From: a bacterium
GTDB taxonomy: Bacteria; Planctomycetota; UBA1135; GCA-002686595
DNA length: 33,200 nucleotides
Direction of reading: 5' to 3'
Assembly (NCBI GenBank): GCA_024226735.1
Contig: JAAELL010000062.1
Location: forward strand, 1 to 33,200
Below the pieces are notes generated by a model. That model made no database searches and had not been told where the DNA came from. It was given only the letters and a program-made list of their open reading frames with translations. The position numbers were made by a program, and so were the translations under genes. This document shows positions 15,441 through 23,802 of the stretch, in pieces; within the stretch, counting starts at the first letter, position 1, and every line of letters begins with the position of its first letter.

Positions 15441-16757
15441 CTCGCCGCTGGTTTCCGTGTCCGAGAGGTCGCTCATCATCCGCTCGAAGGTGGCGGTGTC
15501 CGCCGCCTTCATCCGGTCGTAGAGGTTCTCGGCGTGTCGGTACACCATCCACGTCCACTGGCAGAACGTGTCGTGCGGCGTGTAGATCGAGCCGGTGTCC
15601 GAGAGGTTCGCCGCTGGACAGTAGCCGCCGCAGACCTCGTTCACAGGACACGTGCTGCATGCCTCCTTGTGGACTTCCATGTGGTTGAAGTCGACGAAGG
15701 CCGTCTGGAGCTCGTGGTTGAAACCGTCCTCGAAGATGTTCCCGAGGCGGAACTGGCCGTCCGCGTCCGCCGCGTTGTCAGCTCCGTCGAAACGGTGGCA
15801 GGGCCAGACGTCGCCGGTGTAGTCGACCATCATGTAGCCGCGGCCCGCGCCGCAGGGATGGAACTTGACCTCGATCTGTTCGGGGGTACCGGCCTTGCGG
15901 AAGCGAATGAGCTTGTTGATGTAGTACTCGAAGCTGGCCACGTTGAAGCGCCCGCCACCGAGGTAGACCTCCATGACGAAGTCGACGATCTCCTCGAACT
16001 GCTTCTCGAGCTTCTCGAAGAGCTCCGGAGTCCAGTCCTCGTACTCGGAGGCCGAGACCGCCATCACCTGGAAGCCGATCGACTGCAGGTAGCGCGCGCT
16101 ACCGGCGAGCGTCGAGACGTAGTCGGGGTGCAACGTGGCGCGCGCCGTCGAGCGCGGCCGCGTGCGCAGCATCGACTTCGCCCACTGCTCGACGATTTCG
16201 GAGTAGAGCTTCCCGTTCTTGGCGGGTCGCGACCCGTCCTGCACGTCGGGCGAACCGTCGATCGACATCAAGAGGCCGAAGCCGTACTCGTCGATGAAGT
16301 CGCGCATGTCCTGCGTGAACAGCGTCAGGTTGGTCGTCATGCTGAACGTGACGAGCTTGCCCATCGCCTTGCCGCGCCGTCGTGCCCAGGGAACGAACTC
16401 GCGGATCTGCTTGAAGCGCATCGTGGGCTCGCCGCCCATGAAGTTGCAGTTCACCGTCTTCGCGTCTCCGGAGGTGAGAAGCAGCCAATCGAGCGCACGC
16501 TTCATCGTCTCGATCGACATGTTCTGGGTGTACATCTCCCCCTTGAAGCAATAGAGGCAGCCCAGGTTGCAGTTCTCCGTGACGTCGAAGTCGAGATTGG
16601 TCACGGCGAACCGCCGCGGGACGGATCCAGTGTGGACCGTCCCCAGGCCGGGGTTCTTCGCGACCTTCGACTTGAGCGCCTTCCACGTATCGGCCGTAGC
16701 CGGCGCACGTTCGAGCGCGGACGGGGGAGCAGAGCGAGCTTCGGCAGAACCTGCCAT
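15435..16757 (-). CDS. radical SAM/SPASM peptide-modifying enzyme
   Basis: The 440-residue protein has the radical SAM cluster motif at C63, C67 and C70 (ENCNLGCLYC), followed by MGGEPTM (107-113), the SAM-binding GGEP. The C-terminal SPASM domain carries C302, C320, C367, C370, C376, C380 and C399 (CSTCPVNEVCGGYC), enough for two auxiliary [4Fe-4S] clusters. Such enzymes generate a 5'-deoxyadenosyl radical and modify ribosomal peptides or proteins, for example by thioether cross-links. Anaerobic sulfatase maturases have the same layout, but no sulfatase is nearby; two Cys-repeat proteins are. ATG 16757 has a GAGG site seven bases upstream. It heads the cluster, followed by its degenerate partner and the two likely substrates. 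The exact chemistry is unknown. Confidence 0.9.
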   Translation of the reverse strand: MAGSAEARSAPPSALERAPATADTWKALKSKVAKNPGLGTVHTGSVPRRFAVTNLDFDVTENCNLGCLYCFKGEMYTQNMSIETMKRALDWLLLTSGDAKTVNCNFMGGEPTMRFKQIREFVPWARRRGKAMGKLVTFSMTTNLTLFTQDMRDFIDEYGFGLLMSIDGSPDVQDGSRPAKNGKLYSEIVEQWAKSMLRTRPRSTARATLHPDYVSTLAGSARYLQSIGFQVMAVSASEYEDWTPELFEKLEKQFEEIVDFVMEVYLGGGRFNVASFEYYINKLIRFRKAGTPEQIEVKFHPCGAGRGYMMVDYTGDVWPCHRFDGADNAADADGQFRLGNIFEDGFNHELQTAFVDFNHMEVHKEACSTCPVNEVCGGYCPAANLSDTGSIYTPHDTFCQWTWMVYRHAENLYDRMKAADTATFERMMSDLSDTETSGEK

Positions 16758-16876
16758 TTGTCGACCTCGAATTGCGGTTCAAGAATCGACCGGGACGTTT
16801 GATCCTAGCCGGAGATCGACGTGCTGCCAAGAGAAGTTCGCATTCGCCGAAGCCCCTTCGAGAAGGCGACTTACAT
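16758..16876 (-). promoter_or_regulatory. leader region upstream of the radical SAM gene
   Basis: The 119 bases between nfuA and the radical SAM gene may hold the cluster promoter or an attenuator. On the minus strand CGAAGGGGCTTCG (within 16847-16865) can form a five-pair stem, and an overlapping CCTTC...GAAGG stem is mutually exclusive with it. No convincing -35/-10 pair is visible. Read-through from nfuA is equally possible. Confidence 0.25.
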
Positions 16877-17476
16877 CTACGAATATGGATTATCGCCCAT
16901 ATAAGGATTCTCTCCTGCCGTGTGATCGGTCAAGTCGACGACCTGACGAATCTCGGGCAGAGCTTCCTTGAGCATCTTCTCGACGAGCTCGCGCACGGTG
17001 ACCGGAGCGAGCCCGCAACCCTGACAGCCGCCACCGAATTCGAGGTAGACCGCGTGATCGCGGACGTCGACGAGCGTGACCGAACCACCGTGGGCCGCGA
17101 CCGCGGGATTGATTCCTTCGTCGATCACTTCCTGGACACGACGCGCCTTCGGATCGGCCATCAGCGCGAGGCGATCGGGACTCTCGAAGCGGAACCCGCT
17201 GCTCCACATGCCGTCGACGTAGTCCATCGCGGTACCGCGAACGAGCTCCGCGGAGCGCGGGTCGAGGACAAAGGTGAGCCCCGAGACGTCAGCGACGACG
17301 TCGGTCCGCGCGGCGGAATCGGCCGGCACGAACTCGAGCTGGTACTTGTCCTGAACGCGAGCCTCGGGCACGAGCGTGAGCCGGATCGCGTCATCCTCGT
17401 GCCCACCCAGGCCCATGAATTCGCGGATCTTCTCGACGGCAACTTCGCTGATCGTGAGCAGTTCTGCCTGCGTCAT
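16877..17476 (-). CDS. nfuA: NfuA-type Fe-S cluster carrier
   Basis: The product is a 199-residue Fe-S scaffold/carrier. Residues 1-95 look like the degenerate A-type domain that NfuA proteins carry, and about 105-199 are the NifU C-terminal domain. It has the cluster-binding C151-x-x-C154 in GGGCQGCGLAPVTVRE and the closing DLTDHTAGENPY typical of NfuA. The start is ATG 17476, preceded by a strong AGGAGG site seven bases upstream; an upstream in-frame start ten codons earlier has no such site. It lies 119 bases upstream of the radical SAM gene on the same strand. Delivery of [4Fe-4S] clusters to the cluster-rich radical SAM/SPASM enzyme is an attractive inference, though NfuA usually serves many proteins. 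Confidence 0.9.
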   Translation of the reverse strand: MTQAELLTISEVAVEKIREFMGLGGHEDDAIRLTLVPEARVQDKYQLEFVPADSAARTDVVADVSGLTFVLDPRSAELVRGTAMDYVDGMWSSGFRFESPDRLALMADPKARRVQEVIDEGINPAVAAHGGSVTLVDVRDHAVYLEFGGGCQGCGLAPVTVRELVEKMLKEALPEIRQVVDLTDHTAGENPYMGDNPYS

Positions 17477-17572
17477 TTCGTTTCCTCCTGCCTTCCATCT
17501 AAGCAAGAGCGCGCAGTCTTGGGACCCGCGAAGTGATCTCCTCCTCGAGCGATCGCAGCGGGGTAGTGCCCC

Positions 17573-18235
17573 CTAACGATCGTTCGACACCGCGTGCGCA
17601 GCGTCGAACGCCTCGATCGAGGCCCGCAGGATCGTGTTGGCGGTTTCCGCGTCGGCGAAGCCCCGCGACTCCATTTCACCCCGGCCCTTGTAGCTGGTGA
17701 ACCACGTCTCGACGATCGACGTCACGCCCGGGAACCGCTCGTTCAGCTCGTCGAGATCCTTCAGCACGCCGAGCGGCGTGCCGTCGACCACGGCGAGCAG
17801 CTTGTCGTCCTGCTCGCCCCCGTCGAGCAACTTCAAAACGCCGACCAAGCGCGCGCGCACGACGCGGCCGCGCGCCACGGCGGGGCCGAGGACGATCACG
17901 TCGAGCGGATCGCCGTCGCCGCCGAGCTCCTCGGGCAGGAGCGTCCGCGGAACCATCCCGTAGTTGCCTGGGTAAGGCAGGTATTGCACGACGCGGGGCT
18001 TCCCCTCGTTCAGCTCCCACTTCAGCGCGCCGTCGTCCTTGTCCACTTCCCACTTCGCGTTCGTTCCCGCCGGGATCTCGATGACGACGTTGACGAAGCC
18101 CCCCGGGGTCACCGGCTCCCAACCAGTCAGGTAACTCCGGACGGCCACGACCGTGTGTTCATCGAGGCGTTGCGGGCCCGCCCCGTCCTGGAGCGCGAGC
18201 GGAAGGAGCAGAACGAGGAGCGCGTTGCGGATCAT
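17573..18235 (-). CDS. exported family I inorganic pyrophosphatase
   Basis: This family I soluble pyrophosphatase hydrolyses PPi to phosphate using Mg2+. The block YPGNYGMVPRTL (88-99) and the metal-binding DGDPLD signature (107-112) are intact, and the 220-residue length fits family I plus an extension. The extra piece is an N-terminal signal-like segment (MIRNALLVLLLPLALQDGAG), which suggests the enzyme works outside the cytoplasm, unlike the usual form. The ATG at 18235 is needed to include it; no internal start is better supported. The gene precedes nfuA by 96 bases on the same strand. Whether it is the cell's only pyrophosphatase or a dedicated periplasmic one cannot be told here. Confidence 0.9.
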   Translation of the reverse strand: MIRNALLVLLLPLALQDGAGPQRLDEHTVVAVRSYLTGWEPVTPGGFVNVVIEIPAGTNAKWEVDKDDGALKWELNEGKPRVVQYLPYPGNYGMVPRTLLPEELGGDGDPLDVIVLGPAVARGRVVRARLVGVLKLLDGGEQDDKLLAVVDGTPLGVLKDLDELNERFPGVTSIVETWFTSYKGRGEMESRGFADAETANTILRASIEAFDAAHAVSNDR

Positions 18236-18328
18236 CGGGTTGGCGGGGGTGGGGTCGATCGAGTGCCGAGGGGCGACTCGGCAGCATACTCGTCAGCTCC
18301 CGTGCGGGAACCGTCAAGGCGTCATCGA

Positions 18329-18345
18329 GGCGGCGTAGAGCCGCC
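18329..18345 (-). terminator. GC-rich hairpin downstream of the kinase relic
   Basis: GGCGGC (18329-18334) and GCCGCC (18340-18345) form a perfect six-pair stem with a five-base loop in the 188-base gap between the kinase relic and the pyrophosphatase. There is no T-run on either side, so this is only a possible terminator. I see nothing else in the gap. Confidence 0.25.
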
Positions 18346-18423
18346 CACTCCATCGGCGCGGCGAGCGAGAGTCTGAAGAGCCTGGCGACGGATTGGAGCC
18401 GGTGGGGCCTGTCGTCCGCCCGA

Positions 18424-18991
18424 TCACTCCCCCCACGCCATCGCCTTGCGACAGATCACCTCGAGGTCGCGCGGGACCTCGCGCAAGACGCGTCGCGGCG
18501 GCGGCGGATCTTCGTGCACGACGGCGTGGATCTTGTCGATCAACGCGCGGCCGGCGAACGGGGCCGCGCCTGTGAGGCACTCGTACAGCACGGCCCTCAT
18601 CGCGTACACCTCCGTCGCCTCTCCCACGCGTGCGCGCTCGCCGAGCGCCTGCTCGGGGGCCATGTAGTCGGGCGTGCCGAGCAGATGCCCGGTCCCGGTC
18701 ATGGTCGCGCCCGCGGCCGGATCGGTCGCGAGGCCGAAGTCGGCGACGTACACCTCGCCGTCCTCATCGAGCAAGATGTTGGCCGGCTTGATGTCGCGGT
18801 GCACGAGCCCGTGGCCATGCACGTAGGCCACCGCGTCAGCGACCTGGCGCAGGATCAATACCGTGCGGGCGAACGGCATCGGCCGCTTGTTCTTGGCGAG
18901 CAGGTCCGCGAGCGACCCGATCCCCCGCGGAGACGCGGCGCATGAGCTCCTCGGCCTGTGCGGGGGTCGGGTCTTGGGGCGGGTCGGACAT
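18424..18991 (-). pseudogene. broken Ser/Thr protein kinase gene (Hanks type)
   Basis: The longest intact piece encodes the kinase C-lobe: the catalytic loop HRDIKPAN, DFGLA, and YMAPEQALGE with the usual helices around them. The ATP-binding N-lobe (glycine loop, catalytic Lys) is missing. From ATG 18991 a different frame reads MSDPPQDPTPAQAEELMRRVSAG, a typical opening for such kinases, and then loses register with the C-lobe frame near 18920, so an internal deletion with frame change is likely. The C-terminus stops early at AMAWGE, where relatives continue through the rest of the lobe. A VYAMRAVLYECL segment also departs from the usual VYALGAVLYE. The gene is probably non-functional. The neighbouring S9 peptidase ends at 19073. 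Confidence 0.75.
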
Positions 18992-19041
18992 GATCTCGGC
19001 GGGCACTTGGTGGGACGAGTCGATCTTGTCCCACCCCCCGC

Positions 19042-19065
19042 CGCAGTTTCCGGCAAAAAACTGCG
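19042..19065 (-). terminator. hairpin just after the S9 peptidase stop
   Basis: CGCAGTTT (19042-19049) and AAACTGCG (19058-19065) form a perfect eight-pair stem with an eight-base loop, seven bases past the stop codon of the S9 peptidase gene on the minus strand. Position and stem strength fit a transcription terminator or a 3'-end stabiliser; a U-run after the stem is absent. Confidence 0.45.
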
Positions 19066-19072
19066 CGTCGCC

Positions 19073-21151
19073 TCAGCGAACCGGCGCCGCCGCCTCGAGC
19101 GCCTTCGCCTCGGTGCCCTCCATCTGCATCCGGAACCACTCGCGCACGTACAAGATGCGCCGCAGACGGTTCGAGACGTGCCTCCCGGCGGCGCCATGGT
19201 ACTCGTCCGGGATGCGCACCATCGCGGTCTCGACCTTGCGCAGCTTCAGCGCCTGGTAGTACTCCTCCGTCTGTGCCATCGGGGTCCGCAGGTCGAGCTC
19301 GCCGGTGATCAAGAGCGTCGGAGTCGTCACGTTGCCAACCAGACGCAGCGGCGAACGCCGCCAGTGCTCGGAGACGTCCTCCCAGGGAAGCTTCTCGAAG
19401 TTGGTGTACCAGTACGGGCCATCGGTCGTGCCGACGAAGCTGATCCAGTTGGTGACGGGGAACATCGACACCGCTCCGTGGAAGCGGTCGGTCATGCCGA
19501 CGATCCAGCAGGTCAAGACACCACCACCGCTGCCGCCGTAGACGAAGAGCTGGTCCTCGTCGATGTAGCCGCGATCGATCACCGCGTCGACACCGGCCAT
19601 CAGGTCGTCGTAGTCCTTGTCGGGATACGCGTTCTCGATCGCGTTGCCAAAGGCCTTGCCGTAGCCCGTGCTGCCGCGCGGGTTGGTGTAGAGAACGACG
19701 AAGCCCTCGGCCGCTTGGTTCTGGCGCTCGAAGTCGAAGCGCACACCGTACATGCCGTGCGGGCCACCGTGGATCTGCAGGATCAGCGGGTACTTGCGCG
19801 ACGGATCGAAGTCGGGCGGCTTGACCATCCAGCCCTGGATCTCGAGGCCGTCCTTCGACGCGTAACGGATCTCTTCCACGTCGCCGAGGTCGACGCGATC
19901 GAGAATGTCCGCGTTGACCTTCGTCAGGAACTCGAGTGCCGCCGTGCCGTCCGCGTGCGGGTGGTAGCGGGCGACGTCGCCGGGATCACGTGCGGTGCTG
20001 AGCACGCCGACGACCGTGCCGTCGGCGCCGACGTCGATCGAACGGAACGACAGCGGCCCGTCGGTCAACGTCGCAACCGTTGCGTCGAGGCTCGCGCGGA
20101 ACAGGTGGCGCGAACCCTGCGTGTCGGCAGTGAAGAAGACACCGCTCGAGTCCCGCGCCCAGCGCACGTCGCGCGGGTCACGGTCGAGGTCCGCCGTCAG
20201 CTCGCGCACATTCGCGCCGGAGGTGTCCATCACGTACAGCTTCGAGACGTGGTACGAGTCGCCGAGCCAGTCGTAGCCGGTGTAGGCGATCCAGCGGCCG
20301 TCGGGCGACACGCGCGGGCCGGAGTCGGGTCCACGGCGGTCGGTGAGCTGGCGCATGGCGCCGCTCTCGACATCGACGGTGTAGATCTCGGCCTCTGCGA
20401 CTTGCCAGTCCGCGTCCTCGACGCGCAAACCGCTGAAGACGAGCCCCTCGCCATCAGCCGTCCACTCGCCAGGAGAGTGATCGTAGTCGCCGCCCGTCAC
20501 CTGCCGCGGAGTCCCACCCTCGGCGTCGACGACGAACAGGTGACGGTAACCCTTGGGCCGGTAGCCGCTCCGGTCACGGCGGTAGGCGAGGCGCGTGATG
20601 ACGCGCGGCTCTTCGGCCCACTTGGCCCCCTCGGGGCGCGGCGGCAGCTTCAGGTCGAACAGCTTGCTCTTCTCGTCGACGATCTGCGCGAACGCGATCC
20701 TGTCGCCAGTCGGAGACCAGCGCAGCCCGGACGGCGCCTCCTCGATGCGCGTGATCTGCGTCACCTCGCGCGTCGCTACCCACATCACGTGAATCTGGGA
20801 CCCCTGCGGCTTGCCCTCGCGCAGGAACGCGATGCGCTCGCCGTCGGGCGACCATTCGGGCGAAGAGCCTTCGGCGAGGTGCCGCGGGCGCGATCCGTCC
20901 GCGCCCATGATCCACAGCTCGCTGCGCCGCTTGTCCTCGACCTTGTCCACCCACGAGCGCGTGAAGACGATTTGCTTCCCGTCAGGTGCGAGCGCCGGTG
21001 ACGAGACGTCCTCCCAATCGAGCAGGAGTCCGAGGTCGAGCGTGCTCGTTCCCTCTCCCGGAGCTCGCTGGATCTCTTGAGCTCCTTGAATCTCTTGGGC
21101 GTCTGCCGTTTGGACGAGCAGGAGCAGGCAGGCTGCAATCGGGCGCAACAT
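19073..21151 (-). CDS. exported S9 (prolyl oligopeptidase family) peptidase
   Basis: The 692-residue protein has a signal peptide (about 1-18, ending TADA) and then a beta-propeller region with PD40-type repeats (SPALAPDGKQIVF, SPEWSPDGERIAF, GLRWSPTGDRIAF, PRVSPDGRWIAY). The C-terminal alpha/beta-hydrolase domain has the nucleophile elbow GGSGGG, the acid in TGELDLRTP and the catalytic His in DEYHG. This matches dipeptidyl-peptidase IV/acylaminoacyl-peptidase-like members of family S9, which cleave short peptides. A small repeat, EIQGAQEIQRA, follows the signal. A start at ATG 21151 has a GAGG about eight bases upstream. It probably acts in the periplasm in peptide breakdown. The 73 bases upstream hold nothing clear. 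Confidence 0.92.
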   Translation of the reverse strand: MLRPIAACLLLLVQTADAQEIQGAQEIQRAPGEGTSTLDLGLLLDWEDVSSPALAPDGKQIVFTRSWVDKVEDKRRSELWIMGADGSRPRHLAEGSSPEWSPDGERIAFLREGKPQGSQIHVMWVATREVTQITRIEEAPSGLRWSPTGDRIAFAQIVDEKSKLFDLKLPPRPEGAKWAEEPRVITRLAYRRDRSGYRPKGYRHLFVVDAEGGTPRQVTGGDYDHSPGEWTADGEGLVFSGLRVEDADWQVAEAEIYTVDVESGAMRQLTDRRGPDSGPRVSPDGRWIAYTGYDWLGDSYHVSKLYVMDTSGANVRELTADLDRDPRDVRWARDSSGVFFTADTQGSRHLFRASLDATVATLTDGPLSFRSIDVGADGTVVGVLSTARDPGDVARYHPHADGTAALEFLTKVNADILDRVDLGDVEEIRYASKDGLEIQGWMVKPPDFDPSRKYPLILQIHGGPHGMYGVRFDFERQNQAAEGFVVLYTNPRGSTGYGKAFGNAIENAYPDKDYDDLMAGVDAVIDRGYIDEDQLFVYGGSGGGVLTCWIVGMTDRFHGAVSMFPVTNWISFVGTTDGPYWYTNFEKLPWEDVSEHWRRSPLRLVGNVTTPTLLITGELDLRTPMAQTEEYYQALKLRKVETAMVRIPDEYHGAAGRHVSNRLRRILYVREWFRMQMEGTEAKALEAAAPVR

Positions 21152-21224
21152 GGACAGGCCTCGCAGGGACGACGAAGTGGAAGCCCCAATCGTACAGCCA
21201 TCGCTGCGCAGCGGGTTCGGACCG

Positions 21225-21845
21225 TCAGTCGAGGCGCACTTCGAACGTCTCGGGAATCGTCAGACCACTTCCGGCACGCACGCGGTCGAAGTCCGAACGA
21301 GTCAGCGCGTAGACCCACTCCGTCTTGTCCGCGCGCGACTGCTCTAGCTGCACGGGGCGCGTGCGCACGGCCCGCTCACGGCGGTAGCCCGTCTTCTCCA
21401 GGACACGACACGAGGCCTCGTTGCCGACGAACACCTCGGCCGTCAGCGCTGTGGCTCCGAGATGTTCGAACGCGAGGTACGCGACGAGCATGTTCGCCTC
21501 GGTGCCGATGCCGCGGCTCCAGAAGTGCTCGCCGAGCCAGTACCCGACGTCCCCGACGAACGGGTGGTCGAGGAAGCGCAGAGCAAAGGTGCCGCACAGC
21601 TCACCGGAGCTCTTCTCGTCGAGCGCGAAGTGGTAGTTGGTGCCGTTGTCGCTCGGGGTGGCCCAGTGCGCGTAGATGTCCGACAGCTCGTAGACCGTCT
21701 CGGGGCCCTGCCACACGAGCCAGTCGAGCACGGAGCGCTGGCCGTGGATCAGCGGAAACACCGCCGCTGCGTCGGCGGGCCGGATGGGTCGAATGACGAC
21801 GAGCTCGCCCTCGAGCCGTGCGTACTCCAGCGTCGGTTGATTCAT
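21225..21845 (-). CDS. GNAT acetyltransferase (RimJ/RimL-like)
   Basis: The 206-residue protein follows the RimJ/RimL-type GNAT layout. It has an N-terminal beta-rich region (LVVIRPIRPADAAAVF), then FLDHPFVGDVGYWLGEHFWS, the acetyl-CoA-binding motif RGIGTEA, and a C-terminal EVFVGNEASCRVLEKTGYRR helix-strand end. It would transfer an acetyl group from acetyl-CoA to an amine, perhaps a protein N-terminus or a small molecule; the substrate cannot be told. The frame is open further upstream, but ATG 21845 has a GGGGAG site seven bases before it and lies just ten bases after the upstream stop at 21856, so I use it. It is probably co-transcribed with the exported protein before it. Confidence 0.88.
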   Translation of the reverse strand: MNQPTLEYARLEGELVVIRPIRPADAAAVFPLIHGQRSVLDWLVWQGPETVYELSDIYAHWATPSDNGTNYHFALDEKSSGELCGTFALRFLDHPFVGDVGYWLGEHFWSRGIGTEANMLVAYLAFEHLGATALTAEVFVGNEASCRVLEKTGYRRERAVRTRPVQLEQSRADKTEWVYALTRSDFDRVRAGSGLTIPETFEVRLD

Positions 21846-21855
21846 CGTCTCCCCG

Positions 21856-23703
21856 TCAGCGCGGAGTGAGCCGCTGGAGCATCTCGACGAGCCCGACCGC
21901 GAGGCGTAGAGAGCCGGCGGAACGGTTGCTGCCCTGCACCTCGCGCCGCGTCTCGAGATAGCCGAACTCGCGACGGTAGGCGGTGCGCGAGCTGCGCAAG
22001 AGCGTGGTGAACATCGCACGCAGCTCGCGCAGGTCGGGGCCACCGGGCTCGGCCGCGAGGCCAGGGTCGTAGATCAGCGCGAGTCCAGACAGGAAGTTCT
22101 GCGGAGTGCCCTTGATGTCGCCGACCTGCAAGTCGCCCTTGGGATCGAAGTCTCCGATCGTCACGTCGCCCCACGCACCGCCTGGATACTGTTCGCCCTT
22201 GAAGTGCGAGCGCGCCGCAAGACGCAGCAGCGGGGCGACGCGTGGCCGGAGGTCGGGCTCGAGCTCGAGTACCTCCGTCAAGATCTTCCAGCACCGGACC
22301 TGGTCGGCGGCGATGTTCCCGCCGAGCACGAGCGCGTGCTCCCAGCGCGGCAGGTAGTACTCGATGCCGCTCATCACGAGCCGCCGGAACATCTGCTCAT
22401 CGGGCGAAGCGCGCCACATGAGGAGCGCCATCCCGCCGTAGTTCCCGAAGTTGTCGTCGAACCCTGGATCGATCTCGCTCCACGTGCCTGGCCAGCCGTG
22501 GCGATACTCGAAATTCGCGACAGCCTCGCGTACGGCGACGCGGTAGTCGGCCTCGCCCGTCAGCCGCCCGATGCGCTCGAGCTGCGCGACGAGATTGAGG
22601 CGGCGCAAGTGCGGGTAACTCGTGCTCGGCGCCGCGTCGCGCGGACGGTACTTGGCCGCGACCTCGCCGTCGGGCAGGACGCCGTGCGCCAGCACCGTCC
22701 GGCCGACGCGCTCTGCAGCCGCGCGCGCACGCTCGCGGACGCCCGGCGGCCCCTCGAGAGCCAAGTCGACGAGGAGCCCGACCGAGGGCGCGATCTCGAC
22801 GTAAGCGTCATCGATGGGCACGTCATTCGCGCAATCCCACGAGCGCGGGATCCCCGTCTCCTCGTTCAGACAGTGCACGAAGTAGCCGTCGAGGAACGCG
22901 TCGTACGCCGCACGCCAGGCAGCGACGTCCTCGACCTGCAGCGCGTCGCGCAAGAGGTCGTAGAGAATGCTGTTGCCGCCGTGGATCGTCATCGACGGCT
23001 CGCCCGTGATCACGTCGAAGAGCCGCGCCAGGAACGGCGTCTCGGTCCCCATGTCGTCGAGTGCGCGACCGAGCCAGAGCTCGAAGATCCACGTCAGCTC
23101 GGCGACGATCTCCGCTCTCAACTCGGCCTCGGTCGGCAGCGGCAGTGCCACGTGCACCGCGAGGTCGCGCCACAGCGCAGCGCCGCCCGCGCTCTCCAGT
23201 CGTAGGGTCAGCCGCGGCACGAGCGGGCGTCCGAGCGGCTCGCTCAACTGGGCGTGCGGAATCGAGAAGGCCTCGAAACCGCCGGCGGCGGACCCGACGT
23301 CGATGGCGACGCGTCCCCCCTCGCCATCGACGACGATCAACCGCCCCGACCCATGCACGGCCCCGGAGACAACGAGCCCGTCGATCGCGGGCGCGTACGC
23401 CGCGACGGGCTGCTCGGCCCACTCACCTTCCCCGGTCCGCAGGGCGGGACGCCCCTCGGCTTCGATGCGCTGCTCCGCCCCCTTCCCCGTGCGCCACCAC
23501 GGGATGCGCCGCAGGCCATCCGCATCCAAGATCTTCGGTGGTGCCTCGGCGAAGTCGCCGTTGTCGAGCAGGTCGAAGCTCACGGTCGAACCGTCCTGGG
23601 CCGCCAGCGAAGGTGCCGCCTGGAGAGTCGACGTCGAGAGTGCCGCCAAGATGGCCGACAGGACTACCGCCGCGCGGATCGCCGGCGTCGATCGTGCGCT
23701 CAC
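21856..23703 (-). CDS. large exported protein, possibly an alpha/alpha-toroid enzyme
   Basis: The 615-residue product starts at GTG 23703 and has a signal peptide ending near AAPSLAAQ. Residues 40-185 are beta-rich. The rest is helical with conserved-looking aromatic and acidic patches: ETPFLARLFDVITG, TGIPRSWDCANDVPIDDAY, EIDPGFDDNFGNYGG and GGAWGDVTIGDFDPKGD. The helix pairs and the spacing of these patches recall six-hairpin glycosidase or lyase-type toroids, but I cannot place it in a named family and do not claim an activity. It shares a transcript with the acetyltransferase (ten-base gap) and is divergent from the dehydrogenase-family gene at 23803. Alternative: a structural surface protein without catalysis. 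Confidence 0.78.
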   Translation of the reverse strand: MSARSTPAIRAAVVLSAILAALSTSTLQAAPSLAAQDGSTVSFDLLDNGDFAEAPPKILDADGLRRIPWWRTGKGAEQRIEAEGRPALRTGEGEWAEQPVAAYAPAIDGLVVSGAVHGSGRLIVVDGEGGRVAIDVGSAAGGFEAFSIPHAQLSEPLGRPLVPRLTLRLESAGGAALWRDLAVHVALPLPTEAELRAEIVAELTWIFELWLGRALDDMGTETPFLARLFDVITGEPSMTIHGGNSILYDLLRDALQVEDVAAWRAAYDAFLDGYFVHCLNEETGIPRSWDCANDVPIDDAYVEIAPSVGLLVDLALEGPPGVRERARAAAERVGRTVLAHGVLPDGEVAAKYRPRDAAPSTSYPHLRRLNLVAQLERIGRLTGEADYRVAVREAVANFEYRHGWPGTWSEIDPGFDDNFGNYGGMALLMWRASPDEQMFRRLVMSGIEYYLPRWEHALVLGGNIAADQVRCWKILTEVLELEPDLRPRVAPLLRLAARSHFKGEQYPGGAWGDVTIGDFDPKGDLQVGDIKGTPQNFLSGLALIYDPGLAAEPGGPDLRELRAMFTTLLRSSRTAYRREFGYLETRREVQGSNRSAGSLRLAVGLVEMLQRLTPR

Positions 23704-23802
23704 GGCGTCGACTCGCTATTCTGTTCCGCTCGAAATGTTCGGGGCATGCCCTCTTTATAGCTTGCCCAACCACTCCGGTCAGCCCAGAGCCACGAGCGAA
23801 TC
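23704..23802. promoter_or_regulatory. divergent promoter region with a 10-bp palindrome
   Basis: The 99 bases between two divergent starts contain GGGCATGCCC (23742-23751), a perfect palindrome, next to the AT-rich TCTTTATAG (23752-23760) that could serve as a -10 element for the plus-strand gene. A palindrome of this size can bind a dimeric regulator. The regulator is not identified and no -35 box is convincing. Confidence 0.3.

Noticed and set aside
15435..16757. Anaerobic sulfatase maturase
   Set aside because: The domain layout would fit, but there is no sulfatase nearby and the repeat proteins lack the CxPxR sulfatase signature; adjacent Cys-repeat proteins are the likelier targets.
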